Positions 9,501-41,602 of a stretch of 64,000 nt of DNA are shown here, piece after piece. Source of the stretch: Saccharothrix carnea (lineage in GTDB: Bacteria; Actinomycetota; Actinomycetes; Mycobacteriales; Pseudonocardiaceae); assembly GCF_003014735.1 (NCBI RefSeq), contig NZ_PYAX01000009.1, forward strand, positions 124,001-188,000, read 5' to 3'. Made by a program: the position numbers and the translations under genes. Position 1 is the first letter of the stretch, and each line of letters opens with the position of its first letter. Below the pieces are notes generated by a model. The model saw only the letters and a program-made list of their open reading frames with translations, was not told the DNA's origin and did not search any database.

Positions 9501-12500
9501 AGGCCCGCCGCACGCTTCGAGCTGCTGGTGGAGTTCTGGCCGAAGGACGACTCGCTGGACGTCTCGGTCGAGTACAACACCGACCTGTTCGACGCGAGCA
9601 CGATCGAGCGGATGACGGGCCACCTGCGGGTGCTGCTCGACGCGATCGCGACCGACCCGGACCGGCCCCTCGCCGAGCTGTCGCTGCTCGGTCCGGCCGA
9701 ACGGCGGCAAGTGCTGGAGGTCTGGAACGACACCGGTCACGAGCCGGCGGCGACGGTCCCCGACCTGTTCGCGGAGCAGGTGCGGCGCACGCCGGACGCC
9801 ACCGCGGTGATCGCCGCCGGGACGGCGCTGACCTACGCCGAGCTGGACGCCCGCGCCAACCGGCTGGCACACCGGCTGCTCGGGCTCGGCGTGCGCGTCG
9901 AGGACCCGGTCGGCCTGCTGGTGGGCCGCTCGGTCGACCTCGTCGTCGCCGAGCTGGCCGTGTTGAAGGCGGGTGGGGCGTACGTGCCGCTGGACACCAG
10001 ATCGCCGGCCGAGCGGTTGCGCGTGCTGCTGGCCGAGGCCGGTGCGCGGGTCCTGCTCACCGACCGGGTGTGGCTGGACACCGCCACCGGTGTCCGCAGC
10101 GGACACGTCGTGCGGGTGGACGCAGTGGACCTGGCCGACGAACCGGCCACCGACGCCGGTGTCACGACCCACCCGGACAACCTCGCCTACGTCATGCACA
10201 CCTCCGGCTCGACCGGGGTGCCCAAGGGCGTGGCGGTGCGGCACCGCGACGTCGCCGCGCTCGCCCGTGACCGGCGGTTCCGCGGCGGCGCGCACGACCG
10301 GGTGCTGCTGCACTCGCCGCCCGCCTTCGACGCCACCACGTACGAGCTGTGGGTGCCGTTGCTCAACGGTGGTCAGGTCGTCGTGGCCCCACCCGGTGAC
10401 CTCGACGTCGACGTGCTGCGCCGCACGATCGGCGAGCACGGCGTGACCGCGTTGTGGCTGACCGCGGGGTTGTTCCGGGCGTTCGCCCAGGACGACCCGG
10501 CGTGCTTCGCCGGTGTGCGCGAGGTGTGGACCGGCGGTGACGTGGTCCCGCCGGCCGCCGTGCGGCGCGTGCTCGAAGCCTGTCCGGGGCTGACCGTGGT
10601 GGACGGGTACGGCCCCACCGAGACCACGACGTTCGCGGCCTCGTACCCGATGTCGGACGTCCACGACGTCCCGGACGTGGTGCCGATCGGCCGACCGCTC
10701 GACGGCATGCGCGTCTACGTGCTCGACGAGGAACTGGCCCCGACGCCGGTCGGGGTGGCCGGTGAGCTGTTCATCGCCGGCGCGGGCGTGGCCCGCGGCT
10801 ACCTGGGCCGGCCCGGCCTGACCGCGCAGCGGTTCCTGCCGGACCCGTTCGGTCGGGTGGGTGAGCGGATGTACCGCACCGGGGACGTGGCGAGGTGGCG
10901 ACCGGACGGCACGGTCGGGTTCGTCGGCCGCACCGACGACCAGGTCAAGATCCGCGGCTTCCGGATCGAACCGGGCGAGGTCGACACCGCGCTGACGCGG
11001 CACGGCGGCGTCGCCCAGGCGGTCACCGTCGTGCGGCCGGACGACACCGGCCGCAAACGCCTCGTCACCTACGTGACACCGGTGTCCGAGTCGCTCGACG
11101 CGGCGTCGCTGCGCGAGTTCCTCGTCCGCACGCTGCCGGACTACCTCGTGCCCTCGGCGTTCGTCACCGTGGAGGCGCTGCCGCTGGACGCGAACGGCAA
11201 GGTCGACCGGCGTGCCCTGCCCGCACCCGACTGGGGCGCCGGCGTGACCGGCGGCTACGTGCCGCCGGCCGCGGGCGCGGAGGCGGAGCTCGCCCGGATC
11301 TGGGCGGAACTGCTGAACGTGGAGCGGGTCGGCGCCCAGGACGACTTCTTCGAGCTCGGCGGCGACTCCATCCTCGGCATCCAGGTGGTGTCGCGGGCGC
11401 GCGCGGCCGGGCTGGCCCTCACCCCTGGCGACCTGTTCCGGCACCCGACGGTGGCCGGCCTCGTCGCGGCCGTGGTCGAGCCCGGAGCGGTCACCGCCGA
11501 ACAGGGCGAGGTGACCGGCGACGTGCCGCTCACCCCGATCCAGCGCTGGCTGTTCGACACGAACACCGTGCGGCCGGAGCACTTCAACCAGTCGGTGCTC
11601 GCCGAACTGGCCGGACAGCCCGACGAACAGGCGCTCCGGCGGGCGCTGCGGGCGCTGCTGGAGCACCACGACGCCCTGCGGATGCGCTTCACGCGAACCG
11701 AGGACGGGTGGCGGCAGCACAACGCACCGGTCGAGTCACCGGAGGTGCTGGAACGCCACGACCTGTCCGCGGTGGAGCCGGAGGCCCAGGACACGGCGGT
11801 CGAGGCGTTCAAGGCCCGCACGCACGCGAACATCGACCTCGCCACCGGTCCACTGCTCAAGGCGGTGCTGTTGGACCTGGGTGACAGGCGGCGACCGTTG
11901 CTGTTCCTCGCCGTGCACCACCTCGTCGTGGACGGCGTCTCGTGGCGAATCCTGCTGGAAGACCTGGCCACCGCCTACGGCCAGGCGACGCGCGGCGAGG
12001 CGGTCCGGCTCGGCGCGAAGACGACGTCGTTCCGCGACTGGGCACGACGGTTCACCGCCTTCACCGAGGCGGGCGGCTTCGACGACGAACTCGACCACTG
12101 GACGACGACGACCGAGGCGGACCCGTCGTTGCCGGTCGACCACCAGGGCACCGCCACCGCGGGCTCGACCCGTGTGCTGACCTTGAGGCTCGACCAGGAC
12201 GTCACCAGGGCGCTGTTGCAGGACGTGCCCGGCGTGTACCGGACACAGGTCAACGACGTGCTGCTGAGCGCGCTGGGACGGGTTCTCGGCACGTGGACCG
12301 GCCGCGACCGCGTGCTGGTCGACCTGGAGGGGCACGGCCGCGAAGAGCTGCTGGACGACGTGGACCTCTCCCGCACGGTCGGCTGGTTCACCTCGATGTT
12401 CCCCGTCGCACTGGACATCCCGGGCAGCCACTGGGGCGACGTGCTCAAGGCGGTCAAGGAGCAGCTGCGCGCGGTGCCGCGCCGGGGGCTCGGGCACGGC

Positions 12501-15500
12501 GCGTTGCGCGCGACCGCCCTGTCCGGTGCACCCAGCCCTCGGATCAGCTTCAACTACCTCGGCCGGCTGGACTGGTCGACCGCCGGCGGTGAGCTGTTCC
12601 ACGCCATGCGTGGCGGTCTGGAGCTGGACACCGCCGCCGACGCGCCCCGGCCACACCTGTTGGACGTGGTGGGCGCGGTGGAACACGGCTGCCTCGAACT
12701 GAGCTGGCACTACAGCGACCGGGTGCACGACGAGGGCACTGTGCGGTGGTTGGCCGAAGCGATGGCTGGCGCGTTGCGGGAGGTGGTGGCGCACTGCGCC
12801 GCACCCGGTGTGGGTGGGCGGACGCCGTCTGACTTCCCGTTGGCGGGGTTGGACCAGGGTGCGGTGGACCGTCTCGTCGGTGACGGGCGTGGCGTGGAGG
12901 ACGTCTACCCGCTGACCCCGATGCAGGCCGGGATGGTGTTCCACCACCTCGTCGGCACGTCCACGTCCGGGGCCTACTTCAACCAGGTGCGGTTCCGGCT
13001 GTCCGGTGTGGCCGATCCGCGGGCGTTGGCCGCGGCGTGGCAGCGGGTCGTGGACCGCACCCCCGTGCTGCGCGCCGAAATCGTCTGGGAAGGCCTGCCC
13101 GAACCGCTCCAGGTGGTGCGCCGGGACGTCACCCTGCCGGTGCTGCACCTCGACTGGACCGCGCTGCCCGGGACCGACCGGCTGGAGGCGCTGCGGGAAT
13201 TCCTGGAACACGACCGCGCCGTGGGCCTCGACCTCGGTGCCGCCCCGTTGACCAGGCTGGCCGTCGCTGCGCTCGGTGACGGCGAAGTGTTGGTGGTGTG
13301 GACGTTCCACCACGTGCTGCTGGACGGCTGGAGCGCGGCCCGGGTCTTCACCGAGGTGTGCGAGCACTACGCCACGATCACCCGGGGTCGGCCGATCACG
13401 CTTCCCGCGCGCCGTCCGTTCCGGGACTACCTGAGCTGGCTCGACCACCAGGACCAGACGGAGGCCGAGCGGTACTGGCGGCGGGTGCTCGCCGGGTTCG
13501 ACTCGCCGACCGCGCTGCCGTTCGACCGGCAGCCGGTCGAGGCGCACCGGGCCGAGTCGGGCGCGACGGTCGGCGTCATGCTGACGGCTGCGCTGACCGA
13601 CCGGCTGCGCGACTTCAGCCGGCGCAACGGGCTGACCGTGAACACGGTCCTGCAAGGCGTGTGGGCACTGCTCCTGTCCCGTTACAGCGGTGAGCGGGAC
13701 GTCGTCTTCGGCGCCACCGTCTCGGGCCGGCCCGCCGACCTGGCCGGTGTCGAGTCGATGGTGGGCATGTTCATCAACACCGTGCCCACCCGGATCACCG
13801 TGCCGCACGACGTCGACGTGCTGTCGTGGCTGCGCCGGATCCAGCGCGAGCAGGCCGAGACCCGCCGCTTCGACCACGTCCCGCTGACCCGGGTGCGGGG
13901 CTGGAGCGACCTGCCGGGCCGGGGTGCCCTGTTCGACAGCATCCTGGTGTTCGAGAACTACCCGTTCGACGCCGACGCGCCTGCCTCGCACGGGCTGCGG
14001 ATGCACGACGTGCGGGCGCACGAGCCGACCAACTACCCGCTCACCGTCATGGCGACGCCCGGCCCGTCGCTGTCCATCGCGGTCGACTACGACCCGACCC
14101 TGTTCGACGAGCGGACAGTCCAGCGGCTGTCCCGGCACCTGCGGGTGCTCCTGGAGCAGATCCCGGACACCCCGGACCGGCCGGTCTCGGAGTTGTCGCT
14201 GCTGGATGCCGCCGAACGGCACCAGGTGCTGGTGGCGTGGAACGACACCGACCACGACCTGCCCGCAGGCGCGCTGCCCGACCTGTTCCACCGGCAGGTC
14301 GACCGGTCGCCGCACGCCACCGCGTTGGTCGCGGACGGCGTGCGGCTCGACTACGCCGAGCTGGACACCAGGGCGAACCGGCTCGCGCACCGGTTGATCC
14401 GGCTCGGTGTCCGGGTCGAGGATCGCGTGGCGGTGCTGGTGCGGCGGTCGGTGGAGCTGGTCGTCGCGGAGCTGGCCGTGGTGAAGGCCGGTGGCGCGTA
14501 CGTGCCGCTCGACACGAGGTCGCCCGCCGAACGGATGCGGACGGTGCTGGCCGAGGCCGGAGTGTCCGTGCTGCTCACCGACGCTACGTGGCAGGACACC
14601 GCCCGCACCATCCACAGTGGGCACACGGTGCCTGTGGACGTGCCGCTGGAGGACGAGCCGGGTGAGCGGCCCGAGGTGCGGTGGCACCCGGAGAACCTCG
14701 CCTACGTCATGTACACCTCCGGCTCGACCGGCAAGCCGAAGGGTGTCGCGGTGCGCCACCGGGACGTTGTGGCGTTGGCCTCCGACCGGCGGTTCCGGGG
14801 CGGCGGGCACGACCGGGTGCTGCTGCACTCGGCACCGGCCTTCGACGCCACCACGTACGAGCTGTGGGTGCCGCTGCTCAACGGCGGGCAGGTCGTCGTC
14901 GCCCCACCGGGGGACCTCGACGGCGAGGTGCTGCGGCGCGTGGTGACCGAGCACGGCGTGACCGGGTTGTGGCTGACCGCCGGGTTGTTCCGGTTGGTGG
15001 CGCAGGACGCGCCGGGCTGCCTGGCCGGTTTGCGCGAGGTCTGGACCGGCGGCGAGGTCGTTCCCGCGGCGGCGGTGCGCCGCGTGCTCGCCGCCTGCCC
15101 CGGCCTGGTGGTCGCCGACGGTTACGGGCCCACCGAGACCACGACCTTCGCCACCCAGCGGACCGTGGACGCGGTGGACGAGGTGCCCGACGTGGTGCCG
15201 ATCGGTCGGCCGCTGGACAACATGCGGGTCTACGTGCTGGACGACGATCTGCGGCCGGTGCCGGTCGGCGTCGCGGGCGAGCTGTTCATCGCCGGTGCGG
15301 GCGTGGCCCGCGGCTACCTGGGCCGGCCGGGCCTGACCGCCCAGCGCTTCGTGCCGGACCCGTTCGGCCGGGCGGGGGAGCGGATGTACCGCACCGGCGA
15401 CCTGGTCCGGTGGACCGCGGCGGGCGAGGTGGACTTCGTCGGGCGCGCCGACGACCAGGTGAAGATCCGCGGCTTCCGGATCGAGCTCGGCGAGGTGGAA

Positions 15501-18500
15501 ACCGCCCTGCTGCGCCACGACGACGTGTCGGAGGCCGTCGTCGTGCTCCGCGAGCACGACGGGCGCAAACGGCTGGTGGCCTACTTCGTGCCCGCCGGCG
15601 ACGAGCCCTCGCACACCGTGCTGCGGGGTTCCCTCGGGCACGTGCTGCCGGACTACATGGTGCCCTCGGCGCTGGTGGCGTTGGACCGGCTGCCGCTCAA
15701 CCGCAACGGGAAGGTCGACCGCCACGCACTGCCCGAGCCGGACTGGGGCACCACCGGCACCTCCTACGTCGCACCGCGCACCGCGGTCGAGCGCACGCTG
15801 GTGTCGATCTGGGCGCAGGTGCTCGGGGTCGACCGGGTCGGCATCCAGGACGACTTCTTCGAGCTGGGCGGCGACTCGATCATCAGCATCCAGGTGGTCT
15901 CGCGGGCCCGGCAGGCCGGTCTCGGGCTGATGCCCGGGGACCTCTTCGCGCATCCCACCGTGGCCGCGTTGGCCGCCGCCGCGCCGGTGGACGGCGTGCC
16001 CGACACGGTGCCGCAGGGACCGGTCAGCGGCGAGGTCCCGTTGACGCCGATCCAGCACTGGTTCCTCGACCCCGGACCGGCTCGGCCGGAGCACTTCGAC
16101 CAGTCCGTGCTGCTGGAGTTCACCGGCGAACCGGACCACGAGGCGCTGCGACGGGCCTTGGACGCCCTGTTGGCCCACCACGACGCGCTGCGCACGCGCT
16201 TCGAGCGCACCGAAAGCGGGTGGCGGCAGCACATCCCGCCGGTCGAGCCGGTCGACGTGCTGGAGGTGCGCGACCTGTCCGGCGCGAGCGACCGCGAGCG
16301 GCAGCTCGACGCGATCGTCGGTGCCGTCCGCCGCGGCTTCGACCTCGGTCACGGACCGCTGGTCAAGGCCGTGCTGGTCGACCTCGGTCCGGCCGGGTGG
16401 ACGTTGTTCCTCGCCGTGCACCACCTGGTCGTGGACGGGGTGTCCTGGCGGATTCTGCTGGAGGACCTCGACACCGCGTACCGGCAGGCCCTCGACGGCG
16501 AGCCGGCCCGGTTGCCGGACCGGACCACGTCGATCCGGGACTGGGCGCACCGGCTGGCCGACCACACCGCGGCCGGCGGCTTCGCCGACGAGGTCGACCA
16601 CTGGAACGCGGTGGCGGCCGGCGTCGACCCGACCGTGCCCGTCGACCGGCAGGGCGTCAACACCGTCGACACCGTGCGGACCGTCACGGCCGGGTTGGAC
16701 GAGCCGCGCACGCGGGCGTTGTTGCAGGACGTGCCGGGGGTCTACCGGACGCGGGTCGACGACGTGCTGCTCGCCGCGCTGGCCCGGGTCCTCGGCCGGT
16801 GGACCGGTCGGGACCGGGTGCTGGTCGAGCTGGAGGGGCACGGCCGCGAGGAGGAAGTCCTGCCCGGCGTCGACCTGTCGCGCACGGTCGGCTGGTTCAC
16901 CACGGTGTTCCCGGTCGCCCTGGACGTGCCCGAGCCCGGTGATTGGGGCACTGCGCTGAAGTCGACCAAGGAACTCCTCCGGGCCGTGCCCCGGCGAGGA
17001 ATCGGGTACGGCGCGGTGCGCCACCTGACCCGGACGCTGGATGAGCGGCCGGACCCGAAGGTGAGCTTCAACTACCTCGGGCGGTTCGACTGGTCCGCGT
17101 CCTCCCACGGGACCGCGTTCCGGGTGGTCGGCGGTCTGCGTTCGGACGCCGCACCGGACATGCCCCGGCCACACCTGCTGGACGTGGTGGGCGCGGTCGA
17201 GGGCAACCGCCTGCAATTCACCTGGTACTACAGCGAGCAGGTGCACGATGAGGCCACCGTGCGGCGGCTGGCCGAGGAGTTGGCGGATGCGCTGAGCGAG
17301 GTGGTGGCGCACTGCGCCGCACCCGGCGCGGGTGGGCGGACGCCGTCGGACTTCCCGTTGGCGGGGTTGGACCAGGGTGCGGTGGACCGTCTCGTCGGTG
17401 ACGGGCGTGGCGTGGAGGACGTCTACCCGCTGACCCCGATGCAGGCCGGGATGCTGTTCCACAGCCTGTCCGAGGGCGACCAGCGGCTCTACTTCGAGCA
17501 GCTGGCTTTCGTGCTGGAGGGCGTCACCGACTCGACCGTGTTGGCCAGGGCTTGGCGCGAGGTGGTCGAGCGGACGTCGGTGCTGCGCAGCCGGGTGGTC
17601 TGGGAGGGCGTCGACGAGCCGTTGCAGGTGGTGTGCCGCGACGTGGCCGTGCCGATCCGCGAGCTCGACTGGACCGGGCTGTCGCCCGACGCCCGCGACC
17701 GGGAGCTGCGGGACCTGCTCGACCGCGACCGGGCAGACGGCGTCGACCTGACCGAGGCGCCGCTGCTGCGGCTGGTGTCGGCCCGCCTGTCCGACACCGA
17801 GGTCCAGGTGGTGTGGACGTTCCACCACGTGCTGCTGGACGGCTGGAGCGTCTTCCAGGTGCTGTCCGACGTCTTCGCCTGCCACGCCGCGCTCGCCGGC
17901 GGCCGCCGTCCCGAGCCCACCGGGCGACGCCCCTTCGGCGACTACCTGAAGTGGCTCGCCGAGCAGGACCCGCGCGAGGCCGAGGGCCACTGGCGCCGGG
18001 TGCTCGACGGGTTCACGACGCCGACCCCGCTGCCCCTCGACCGGCCGGCGGACCGCTCCCACACCACCCGTTCGACCGAGTGGGTGATCACCGAGCTGTC
18101 CGATGTGGACACTGCGCGGCTGCGAGAGTTCGCCCAGCGCAACGGCTTGACGCTGAACGCCGTCGTGCAGGGCGGCTGGGCGTTGACGCTCGCCCGGTGC
18201 AGCGGCCGGCACGACGTGTGCTTCGGCTCCACGGTGTCCGGCCGACCGGCCGACCTGCCGGGCGCGGAGGCGATCACGGGGATCTTCATCAACACCGTGC
18301 CGGTCCGGGTGGACGTCGCCGACGACCAGCCCGTGGCGGCGTGGCTGCGTCAGCTCCAGTCGGCGCAGGCGGACGCCAGGCGGTTCGACTTCGTCCCCCT
18401 CGGCGAGCTGCAGGGCTGGAGCGAGGTGCCGAGCGGGGTCAGCCTGTTCGACAGCATCCTGGTGTTCGAGAACTACCCGGTCAACGACGAGGCGGCGTCG

Positions 18501-20564
18501 GCCCACGGCCTGGCGATGCGCGACCTGCATGCCGTCGAGACCACGAACTACCCGCTCAGCGTCGGTGTCCGGCCGGGCGAACGGCTGTCCATCGCCCTGG
18601 GCTACGACCCGGCGCTGTTCGACGCGGCGACGGTCGAGCGGATGGCGGATCGCCTGGCCCGAGCGCTGGACGGACTGGCCGCCGGCCCGGACCGCCGCCT
18701 CGGCGACGTCGAGGTCGTGGGCGAGGCCGAGCTGCTGCGCCTGGTGGTGGAGCACAACGCCACCCGCCACCCGGTGCCCGAGGGCACGGTGGCGAGCCTG
18801 TTCGCCGAGCAGGCCGACCGGGCACCCGACGCCACCGCCGTGGTGGCGGACGGGGTGTCGCTGACCTACGCCGAGCTGGAGGTGCGGGCCAACCGGTTGG
18901 CGCACCGGCTGGTCGACCTGGGGGTCCGCCCGGAGCACTGCGTCGGCGTGCTCCTGGAACGATCCGCCGACCTGGTCGTCGCGGTGCTGGCGGTGACCAA
19001 GGCGGGGGGTGCGTACCTGCCGCTGGACGTCCGGGCGCCTGCTGAGCGGATGCGGCTGATGCTCGACCAGGCGCGCACGACGGTGCTGCTCACCGACGAG
19101 AGGTGGCGGGGCACCGCGAGCGAGGTCCACGCCGGGCACGTCGTGCTGGTGGACGCGCACGGGGGGCGCGACGACCGGCCGGTGGTCGCCCTGCACCCGG
19201 ACAACCTGGCCTACGTCGAGTTCACCTCCGGGTCCACCGGTGCGCCCAAGGGTGTGGCCGTGCGGCACCGGGACGTGGTGGCGTTCGCGTTCGACCGACG
19301 CTTCGACGCGCACCGCAACGTGCTCGTGCACTCGCCGTTGGCGTTCGACGCCTCGACCTACGAGCTGTGGGTGCCGCTGCTGCGCGGCGGCCGGGTGGTG
19401 CTCGCGCCCCCGACCGACCTCGACGCCGACCTGGTGCGGCGGCTGATCGGCGAGCACGGCGTCGACGTCGTGTTCCTGACCGCCGGGCTGTTCCGGGTCA
19501 TCGCCCAGGACTCGCCCGACTGCCTGGCCGGGCTCGCCGAGGTGTGGACCGGCGGCGAGGTCGTACCCGCGTCGGCGATCCGCCGTGTGATGGAGACGTG
19601 TCCCGGCCTAGTGGTGGTGGACGTCTATGGACCGACCGAGACGACGGCCTTCGCCACCTGCCACCCGATGTCCGGCCTCGGCGAGGTGCCCGACGTGGTG
19701 CCCATCGGCGCACCGCTGGACAACATGCGTGCCTACGTCCTCGACGACCGGTTGCGCCCGGTGCCGGTCGGCGTGCCGGGTGAACTCCACCTCGCCGGCG
19801 CGGGGCTGGCCCGCGGCTACCTCGACCGGCCCGGCCTGACCGCCGAGCGGTTCCTGGCCGACCCCTTCGGAGAGCCGGGGGAGCGGATGTACCGCACCGG
19901 GGACGTCGTGCGGTGGCTGCCCGGTGGCGTGCTGGAGTTCGCCGGTCGCACCGACGACCAGGTCAAGCTGCGCGGCTTCCGGATCGAGCTCGGCGAGGTC
20001 GAAGCGGTGCTGGGCCGCCACCCCGACGTCGGCGGGCTGGTGGTGATGGCGAGGGAGGACGTCCCCGGCTCCAAGCGGCTCGTGGCCTACGTCGTGCCCG
20101 CCGGCGGGGCGCGGGCGCCCGACGCCGAGGAGGTGGCGGCCTTCGCGGCGCGGTCCCTGCCCGACTACATGGTCCCGTCGGCGTTCGTGGTGCTGGACCG
20201 GTTGCCGTTGAAGTCCAACGGGAAGGTGGACCGGAGGGCACTGCCCGCGCCGGTGGACGCGTTGCCCGCGACGGCGTACGTGGCGCCCCGGACCGACACC
20301 GAGCGGGTGCTCGCCGCGATCTGGGTGGAAGCGCTCGGCGCGGACCGGGTGGGCGTCGAGGACGACTTCTTCGCCCTCGGCGGCGACTCCATGCGCAGCC
20401 TGCTGGTCACCTCGCGCGGCCGGGCGGCGTTCGACGTGCCGCTGACCCCGCACGACGTGCTGACCAGTCGCACGGTTTCCGCGCTGGCGCGGGTGGTCGA
20501 GGAGAAGGTCCTGATCGAACTGGAACGAGTCGCCTTCGGTGACGACGCCGGCACGCACGTCTGA
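6567..20564 (+). CDS. Non-ribosomal peptide synthetase 1: modules 1-4 (A-T, C-A-T-E, C-A-T-E, C-A-T)
   Basis: A 4665-residue synthetase. Domains in order: A1 (about 20-510), T1 (Ser554), C2 (HHIVTDG at 739), A2, T2 (Ser1601), E2 (HHLVVDG at 1784), C3 (HHVLLDG at 2248), A3, T3 (Ser3104), E3 (HHLVVDG at 3285), C4 (HHVLLDG at 3753), A4 and T4 (Ser4608). All carriers have LGGDS and all A domains have the NGK lysine. Both E domains keep EGHGRE and RTVGWFT. There is no condensation or formylation domain before A1, so the first residue should keep a free amine. C2 is LCL-type; C3 and C4 are DCL-type, matching the E domains before them. It ends in a carrier plus a short acidic tail, to be continued by NRPS2. 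An alternative start is the ATG at 6609, which has a better-placed GGGGA. Confidence 0.95.
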   Translation: MSPHHAPPRPAGDPMITTVPGLFAEWVRRTPRATAVVADDLALSYAELDDRATRLARRLTGLGVRVERPVGVLMERSVEMVVALLAVVKAGGAYLPLDLRAPADRLRPVLAAADVPVLLTDRDREAAATALHRGHVVVVEADDPPVAEQTGDLVGPHPDTLAYVMHTSGSTGVPKGVAVRNRDVVAFASDGRFAGGGHDRVLLHAPLAFDASTYELWVPLLRGGRVVIVPPGDVDGHVLRRMIAEHGITGVFLTAGLFRMVAQDDPACLAGAREVWTGGDVVPAGAVRRVLEACPGLVVVDAYGPTEVTVMATAHAMSNAREVPDVVPVGRPLDDKRVYVLDDDLRPVPAGEPGELFVAGAGLARGYLNQPGLTAQWFLADPFAGPGERMYRTGDLVRRRPDGVFEFIGRADDQVKIRGFRVEVGEIEAVLGGHPRTAQVAVVAREDRPGVKRLVAYVVPTDGTPLHAGELRALAVRSLPDYMVPSAFVTLDRLPLNANGKLDRRALPAPGRGASAGRTAPRTEAEKAVAAIWADVLGEEPGVEDDFLHLGGDSIQAIRVTSRVRTAFGVDLSSRAVFEAGTVAGLAELLADRLPTGATAPIPRAPRDRELPLSPAQQRLWFLDELNPGSSEYNTGVGLRLSGALDPDALRTALDGLVDRHEALRTTFDTVDGQGVQVVAARGELPLRVVDLTAGPDTALDEVLVAELTEPFDLRRGPLARAVLVRLADDDHLLLLDQHHIVTDGWSVRVLVDELVELYRTALRRAPAALPELPIQYPDFAVWQRARLADPALDEHLDHWRRELAGLDALDVPTDRPRPAVRTTSGSVHREALPAALVDRLATVGQRNGATLFMTLTAAVQVLLSTYAGRRDVAVGTATSGRDRTELENLVGFFVNTVVIRSTVDRSQTFGGFLGAVRETMLDAFAHDQVPFDRLVEELRPERDPSRTPLVQALVLLQQEVVRPTRVDGLLITEHHLPRPAARFELLVEFWPKDDSLDVSVEYNTDLFDASTIERMTGHLRVLLDAIATDPDRPLAELSLLGPAERRQVLEVWNDTGHEPAATVPDLFAEQVRRTPDATAVIAAGTALTYAELDARANRLAHRLLGLGVRVEDPVGLLVGRSVDLVVAELAVLKAGGAYVPLDTRSPAERLRVLLAEAGARVLLTDRVWLDTATGVRSGHVVRVDAVDLADEPATDAGVTTHPDNLAYVMHTSGSTGVPKGVAVRHRDVAALARDRRFRGGAHDRVLLHSPPAFDATTYELWVPLLNGGQVVVAPPGDLDVDVLRRTIGEHGVTALWLTAGLFRAFAQDDPACFAGVREVWTGGDVVPPAAVRRVLEACPGLTVVDGYGPTETTTFAASYPMSDVHDVPDVVPIGRPLDGMRVYVLDEELAPTPVGVAGELFIAGAGVARGYLGRPGLTAQRFLPDPFGRVGERMYRTGDVARWRPDGTVGFVGRTDDQVKIRGFRIEPGEVDTALTRHGGVAQAVTVVRPDDTGRKRLVTYVTPVSESLDAASLREFLVRTLPDYLVPSAFVTVEALPLDANGKVDRRALPAPDWGAGVTGGYVPPAAGAEAELARIWAELLNVERVGAQDDFFELGGDSILGIQVVSRARAAGLALTPGDLFRHPTVAGLVAAVVEPGAVTAEQGEVTGDVPLTPIQRWLFDTNTVRPEHFNQSVLAELAGQPDEQALRRALRALLEHHDALRMRFTRTEDGWRQHNAPVESPEVLERHDLSAVEPEAQDTAVEAFKARTHANIDLATGPLLKAVLLDLGDRRRPLLFLAVHHLVVDGVSWRILLEDLATAYGQATRGEAVRLGAKTTSFRDWARRFTAFTEAGGFDDELDHWTTTTEADPSLPVDHQGTATAGSTRVLTLRLDQDVTRALLQDVPGVYRTQVNDVLLSALGRVLGTWTGRDRVLVDLEGHGREELLDDVDLSRTVGWFTSMFPVALDIPGSHWGDVLKAVKEQLRAVPRRGLGHGALRATALSGAPSPRISFNYLGRLDWSTAGGELFHAMRGGLELDTAADAPRPHLLDVVGAVEHGCLELSWHYSDRVHDEGTVRWLAEAMAGALREVVAHCAAPGVGGRTPSDFPLAGLDQGAVDRLVGDGRGVEDVYPLTPMQAGMVFHHLVGTSTSGAYFNQVRFRLSGVADPRALAAAWQRVVDRTPVLRAEIVWEGLPEPLQVVRRDVTLPVLHLDWTALPGTDRLEALREFLEHDRAVGLDLGAAPLTRLAVAALGDGEVLVVWTFHHVLLDGWSAARVFTEVCEHYATITRGRPITLPARRPFRDYLSWLDHQDQTEAERYWRRVLAGFDSPTALPFDRQPVEAHRAESGATVGVMLTAALTDRLRDFSRRNGLTVNTVLQGVWALLLSRYSGERDVVFGATVSGRPADLAGVESMVGMFINTVPTRITVPHDVDVLSWLRRIQREQAETRRFDHVPLTRVRGWSDLPGRGALFDSILVFENYPFDADAPASHGLRMHDVRAHEPTNYPLTVMATPGPSLSIAVDYDPTLFDERTVQRLSRHLRVLLEQIPDTPDRPVSELSLLDAAERHQVLVAWNDTDHDLPAGALPDLFHRQVDRSPHATALVADGVRLDYAELDTRANRLAHRLIRLGVRVEDRVAVLVRRSVELVVAELAVVKAGGAYVPLDTRSPAERMRTVLAEAGVSVLLTDATWQDTARTIHSGHTVPVDVPLEDEPGERPEVRWHPENLAYVMYTSGSTGKPKGVAVRHRDVVALASDRRFRGGGHDRVLLHSAPAFDATTYELWVPLLNGGQVVVAPPGDLDGEVLRRVVTEHGVTGLWLTAGLFRLVAQDAPGCLAGLREVWTGGEVVPAAAVRRVLAACPGLVVADGYGPTETTTFATQRTVDAVDEVPDVVPIGRPLDNMRVYVLDDDLRPVPVGVAGELFIAGAGVARGYLGRPGLTAQRFVPDPFGRAGERMYRTGDLVRWTAAGEVDFVGRADDQVKIRGFRIELGEVETALLRHDDVSEAVVVLREHDGRKRLVAYFVPAGDEPSHTVLRGSLGHVLPDYMVPSALVALDRLPLNRNGKVDRHALPEPDWGTTGTSYVAPRTAVERTLVSIWAQVLGVDRVGIQDDFFELGGDSIISIQVVSRARQAGLGLMPGDLFAHPTVAALAAAAPVDGVPDTVPQGPVSGEVPLTPIQHWFLDPGPARPEHFDQSVLLEFTGEPDHEALRRALDALLAHHDALRTRFERTESGWRQHIPPVEPVDVLEVRDLSGASDRERQLDAIVGAVRRGFDLGHGPLVKAVLVDLGPAGWTLFLAVHHLVVDGVSWRILLEDLDTAYRQALDGEPARLPDRTTSIRDWAHRLADHTAAGGFADEVDHWNAVAAGVDPTVPVDRQGVNTVDTVRTVTAGLDEPRTRALLQDVPGVYRTRVDDVLLAALARVLGRWTGRDRVLVELEGHGREEEVLPGVDLSRTVGWFTTVFPVALDVPEPGDWGTALKSTKELLRAVPRRGIGYGAVRHLTRTLDERPDPKVSFNYLGRFDWSASSHGTAFRVVGGLRSDAAPDMPRPHLLDVVGAVEGNRLQFTWYYSEQVHDEATVRRLAEELADALSEVVAHCAAPGAGGRTPSDFPLAGLDQGAVDRLVGDGRGVEDVYPLTPMQAGMLFHSLSEGDQRLYFEQLAFVLEGVTDSTVLARAWREVVERTSVLRSRVVWEGVDEPLQVVCRDVAVPIRELDWTGLSPDARDRELRDLLDRDRADGVDLTEAPLLRLVSARLSDTEVQVVWTFHHVLLDGWSVFQVLSDVFACHAALAGGRRPEPTGRRPFGDYLKWLAEQDPREAEGHWRRVLDGFTTPTPLPLDRPADRSHTTRSTEWVITELSDVDTARLREFAQRNGLTLNAVVQGGWALTLARCSGRHDVCFGSTVSGRPADLPGAEAITGIFINTVPVRVDVADDQPVAAWLRQLQSAQADARRFDFVPLGELQGWSEVPSGVSLFDSILVFENYPVNDEAASAHGLAMRDLHAVETTNYPLSVGVRPGERLSIALGYDPALFDAATVERMADRLARALDGLAAGPDRRLGDVEVVGEAELLRLVVEHNATRHPVPEGTVASLFAEQADRAPDATAVVADGVSLTYAELEVRANRLAHRLVDLGVRPEHCVGVLLERSADLVVAVLAVTKAGGAYLPLDVRAPAERMRLMLDQARTTVLLTDERWRGTASEVHAGHVVLVDAHGGRDDRPVVALHPDNLAYVEFTSGSTGAPKGVAVRHRDVVAFAFDRRFDAHRNVLVHSPLAFDASTYELWVPLLRGGRVVLAPPTDLDADLVRRLIGEHGVDVVFLTAGLFRVIAQDSPDCLAGLAEVWTGGEVVPASAIRRVMETCPGLVVVDVYGPTETTAFATCHPMSGLGEVPDVVPIGAPLDNMRAYVLDDRLRPVPVGVPGELHLAGAGLARGYLDRPGLTAERFLADPFGEPGERMYRTGDVVRWLPGGVLEFAGRTDDQVKLRGFRIELGEVEAVLGRHPDVGGLVVMAREDVPGSKRLVAYVVPAGGARAPDAEEVAAFAARSLPDYMVPSAFVVLDRLPLKSNGKVDRRALPAPVDALPATAYVAPRTDTERVLAAIWVEALGADRVGVEDDFFALGGDSMRSLLVTSRGRAAFDVPLTPHDVLTSRTVSALARVVEEKVLIELERVAFGDDAGTHV
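6609..8350 (+). other. NRPS module 1: A-T, initiating L-amino acid, hydrophobic
   Basis: Pocket residues read by eye against the GrsA positions are D-A-Y-F-W-G-A-V-M-K, an aliphatic/hydrophobic-type pocket (Leu-, Ile- or Val-like; not assignable with certainty). No C or E domain is present, so this residue is L and has a free amine. Confidence 0.6.
8397..12800 (+). other. NRPS module 2: C(LCL)-A-T-E, predicted D-Val
   Basis: Pocket D-A-Y-W-W-G-G-T-F-K, a recognised Val-type signature. The C domain has [11 protein letters not shown] and HHIVTDGWS (LCL type). The E domain follows the carrier, so the residue is epimerised. Confidence 0.75.
12781..12935 (+). repeat. Near-identical E-C linker, copy 1 (pairs with 17299-17453)
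   Basis: 155 bases spanning the end of E2 and start of C3 match 17299-17453 with only three mismatches seen. This is much closer than the flanking homologous domains and indicates recent duplication or gene conversion between modules 3 and 4. Confidence 0.85.
12895..17320 (+). other. NRPS module 3: C(DCL)-A-T-E, predicted D-Val
   Basis: Pocket D-A-Y-W-W-G-G-T-F-K, identical to module 2. The C domain has [10 protein letters not shown] and HHVLLDGWS (DCL type), as expected after an E domain. E3 has an intact HHLVVDG. Confidence 0.75.
17299..17453 (+). repeat. Near-identical E-C linker, copy 2 (pairs with 12781-12935)
   Basis: The partner of 12781-12935, at the end of E3 and start of C4. Similarity falls immediately after the MQAGM codons, where the two C domains diverge. 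Confidence 0.85.
17415..20564 (+). other. NRPS module 4: C(DCL)-A-T, hydrophobic L-residue
   Basis: Pocket D-A-Y-F-W-G-V-A-F-K, hydrophobic and closest in feel to Ile/Val-type pockets, but not a signature I can assign. No E domain is present. The carrier serine lies in [10 protein letters not shown], the only carrier lacking Ile after the serine. Confidence 0.6.
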
Positions 20565-20577
20565 GGAGAAGAAGACC

Positions 20578-40310
<19,733 letters not shown>

Positions 40311-40314
<4 letters not shown>

Positions 40315-41564
40315 CCGCTTCGACGGTCCCGCTGTCGCGCAACCGCGACTACCGGCTCGTGTGGATCGGCCAGGCCCTGTCGGAGGCGGGCTCCAGCGCG
40401 TCCGCCATCGCGTTCCCGCTGCTGGTGCTGGTGCTGACCGGATCTCCCGTGCTGTCCGGGCTCGTGCTGTCCGCCGGCGCCGCGGCGCAACTGCTCGCCG
40501 GGCTGCCCGCGGGAGCCCTGGTCGACCGGTGGGACCGCAAGAAGGTGATGCTGATCTGCGAAGCGGTACAAGCTCTCGCGGTGGGCAGTGTCGTCCCGGC
40601 CCTGTGGTGGGGCTTCGCGAGCGTGCCCTACATCATCGCCGTCGTGGTCGTCCTCGGCGTCTGCCGGTCGCTGTGCGAACCAGCCGAGGAGGCGAGCCTG
40701 CCCGCGATCGTGCCCGCCGACCAGTTGGCCGGCGCGGTGGCGATGAACTCGGCCCGCGGCTACCTGGGACAGCTGCTGGGCACCGCGCTCGGAGGCTTCC
40801 TGTTCGCGGCACGCCGCTGGCTGCCGTTCGCGGCGGAGGCCGCGGCGCACGTTGCGGCGTTCGTCGCGCTGTTCTTCGTCCGACTGCCGGCGCGGCAGCG
40901 CGAGCCCGTGCCGAAGGGCAACCTCCACCGCGAGGTGCTGGACGGCCTGCGCTGGATCGGGGGACGACCCCTGATCCGGGTGATCGCGGTGTGTGCCATC
41001 GGCCTCAACCTGTTCTTCCAGGCGTTCTACCTGCTCGTGATCGCGCTGGCGCAGCAGCGGGGTGTCCCGACCGGGCAGATCGGCGTCATGGCCGCGATGT
41101 TCGGCGCGGGGGGAATCCTGGGCGCCCTCGCCGCGCCGAGGCTGCACCGGCTGGTCAGGCCGTACGTGTCCGTCGTCGGGGTCTTCTGGGTGATCACCTG
41201 CCTGATCCCGCCGGCGATCTTCGCCGACAACGGCTACCTGATGGGCGCCTTGTTCGCCGCCATGGCGTTCGTCGCGCCGACCGCCAACACCACCATCACC
41301 ACCTACCAGCTGCTGCTGACCCCCGACGAGTTGCGCGGCAGGTTGAGCAGCGTCATGAGCGTGGCCCTCGGCACGGCCGCCATCGCCGGACCGGCGCTGG
41401 GCGGCCTGCTCGTCGAAGTCCTCCCCGGCGACCAGGCGATCCTCACGTGCGCGGCGGGGATCGCGCTTCTCAGCCTGTTCGCGACTTTCAACCCGACACT
41501 GCGCCAGTTCTCCGCGCACGATCCCGCCGATCAAGGCACGACGACCGATCAGGGCGGGCGGTGA
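40311..41564 (+). CDS. MFS-family exporter of the peptide operon
   Basis: A 417-residue, highly hydrophobic membrane protein with about twelve predicted helices, starting [22 protein letters not shown]. The loop after helix 2-3 carries [13 protein letters not shown], the MFS signature for this group, and a second half-signature [15 protein letters not shown] follows helix 10. This pattern fits MFS_3/EntS-like proton-driven exporters of siderophores and small peptides. The GTG start overlaps the NRPS2 stop by four bases, so it is translationally coupled and almost certainly exports the NRPS product, giving both delivery and self-resistance. The gene ends in a stem-loop shared with the convergent epoxide hydrolase. 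Confidence 0.9.
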
Positions 41565-41572
41565 GCCCGCCC
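41552..41572. terminator. Stem-loop between convergent exporter and hydrolase genes
   Basis: Perfect 8-bp arms GGGCGGGC (41552-41559) and GCCCGCCC (41565-41572) with a 5-base loop, overlapping the exporter stop codon. Its place between two convergent genes fits a bidirectional terminator. No T-run is present. Confidence 0.55.
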
Positions 41573-41602
41573 ACCGCCCGGTCGGAGGTCGGGACGGTTG
41601 CG

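Noticed and set aside
6360-11720. Very long minus-strand ORF (1786 aa) opposite NRPS1
   Set aside because: Its translation is His/Arg/Gly-rich low complexity with no domains and mirrors the codon bias of the sense NRPS. The similar giant antisense ORFs at 11736-19457, 21865-29571 and 31705-37575 are shadows too.
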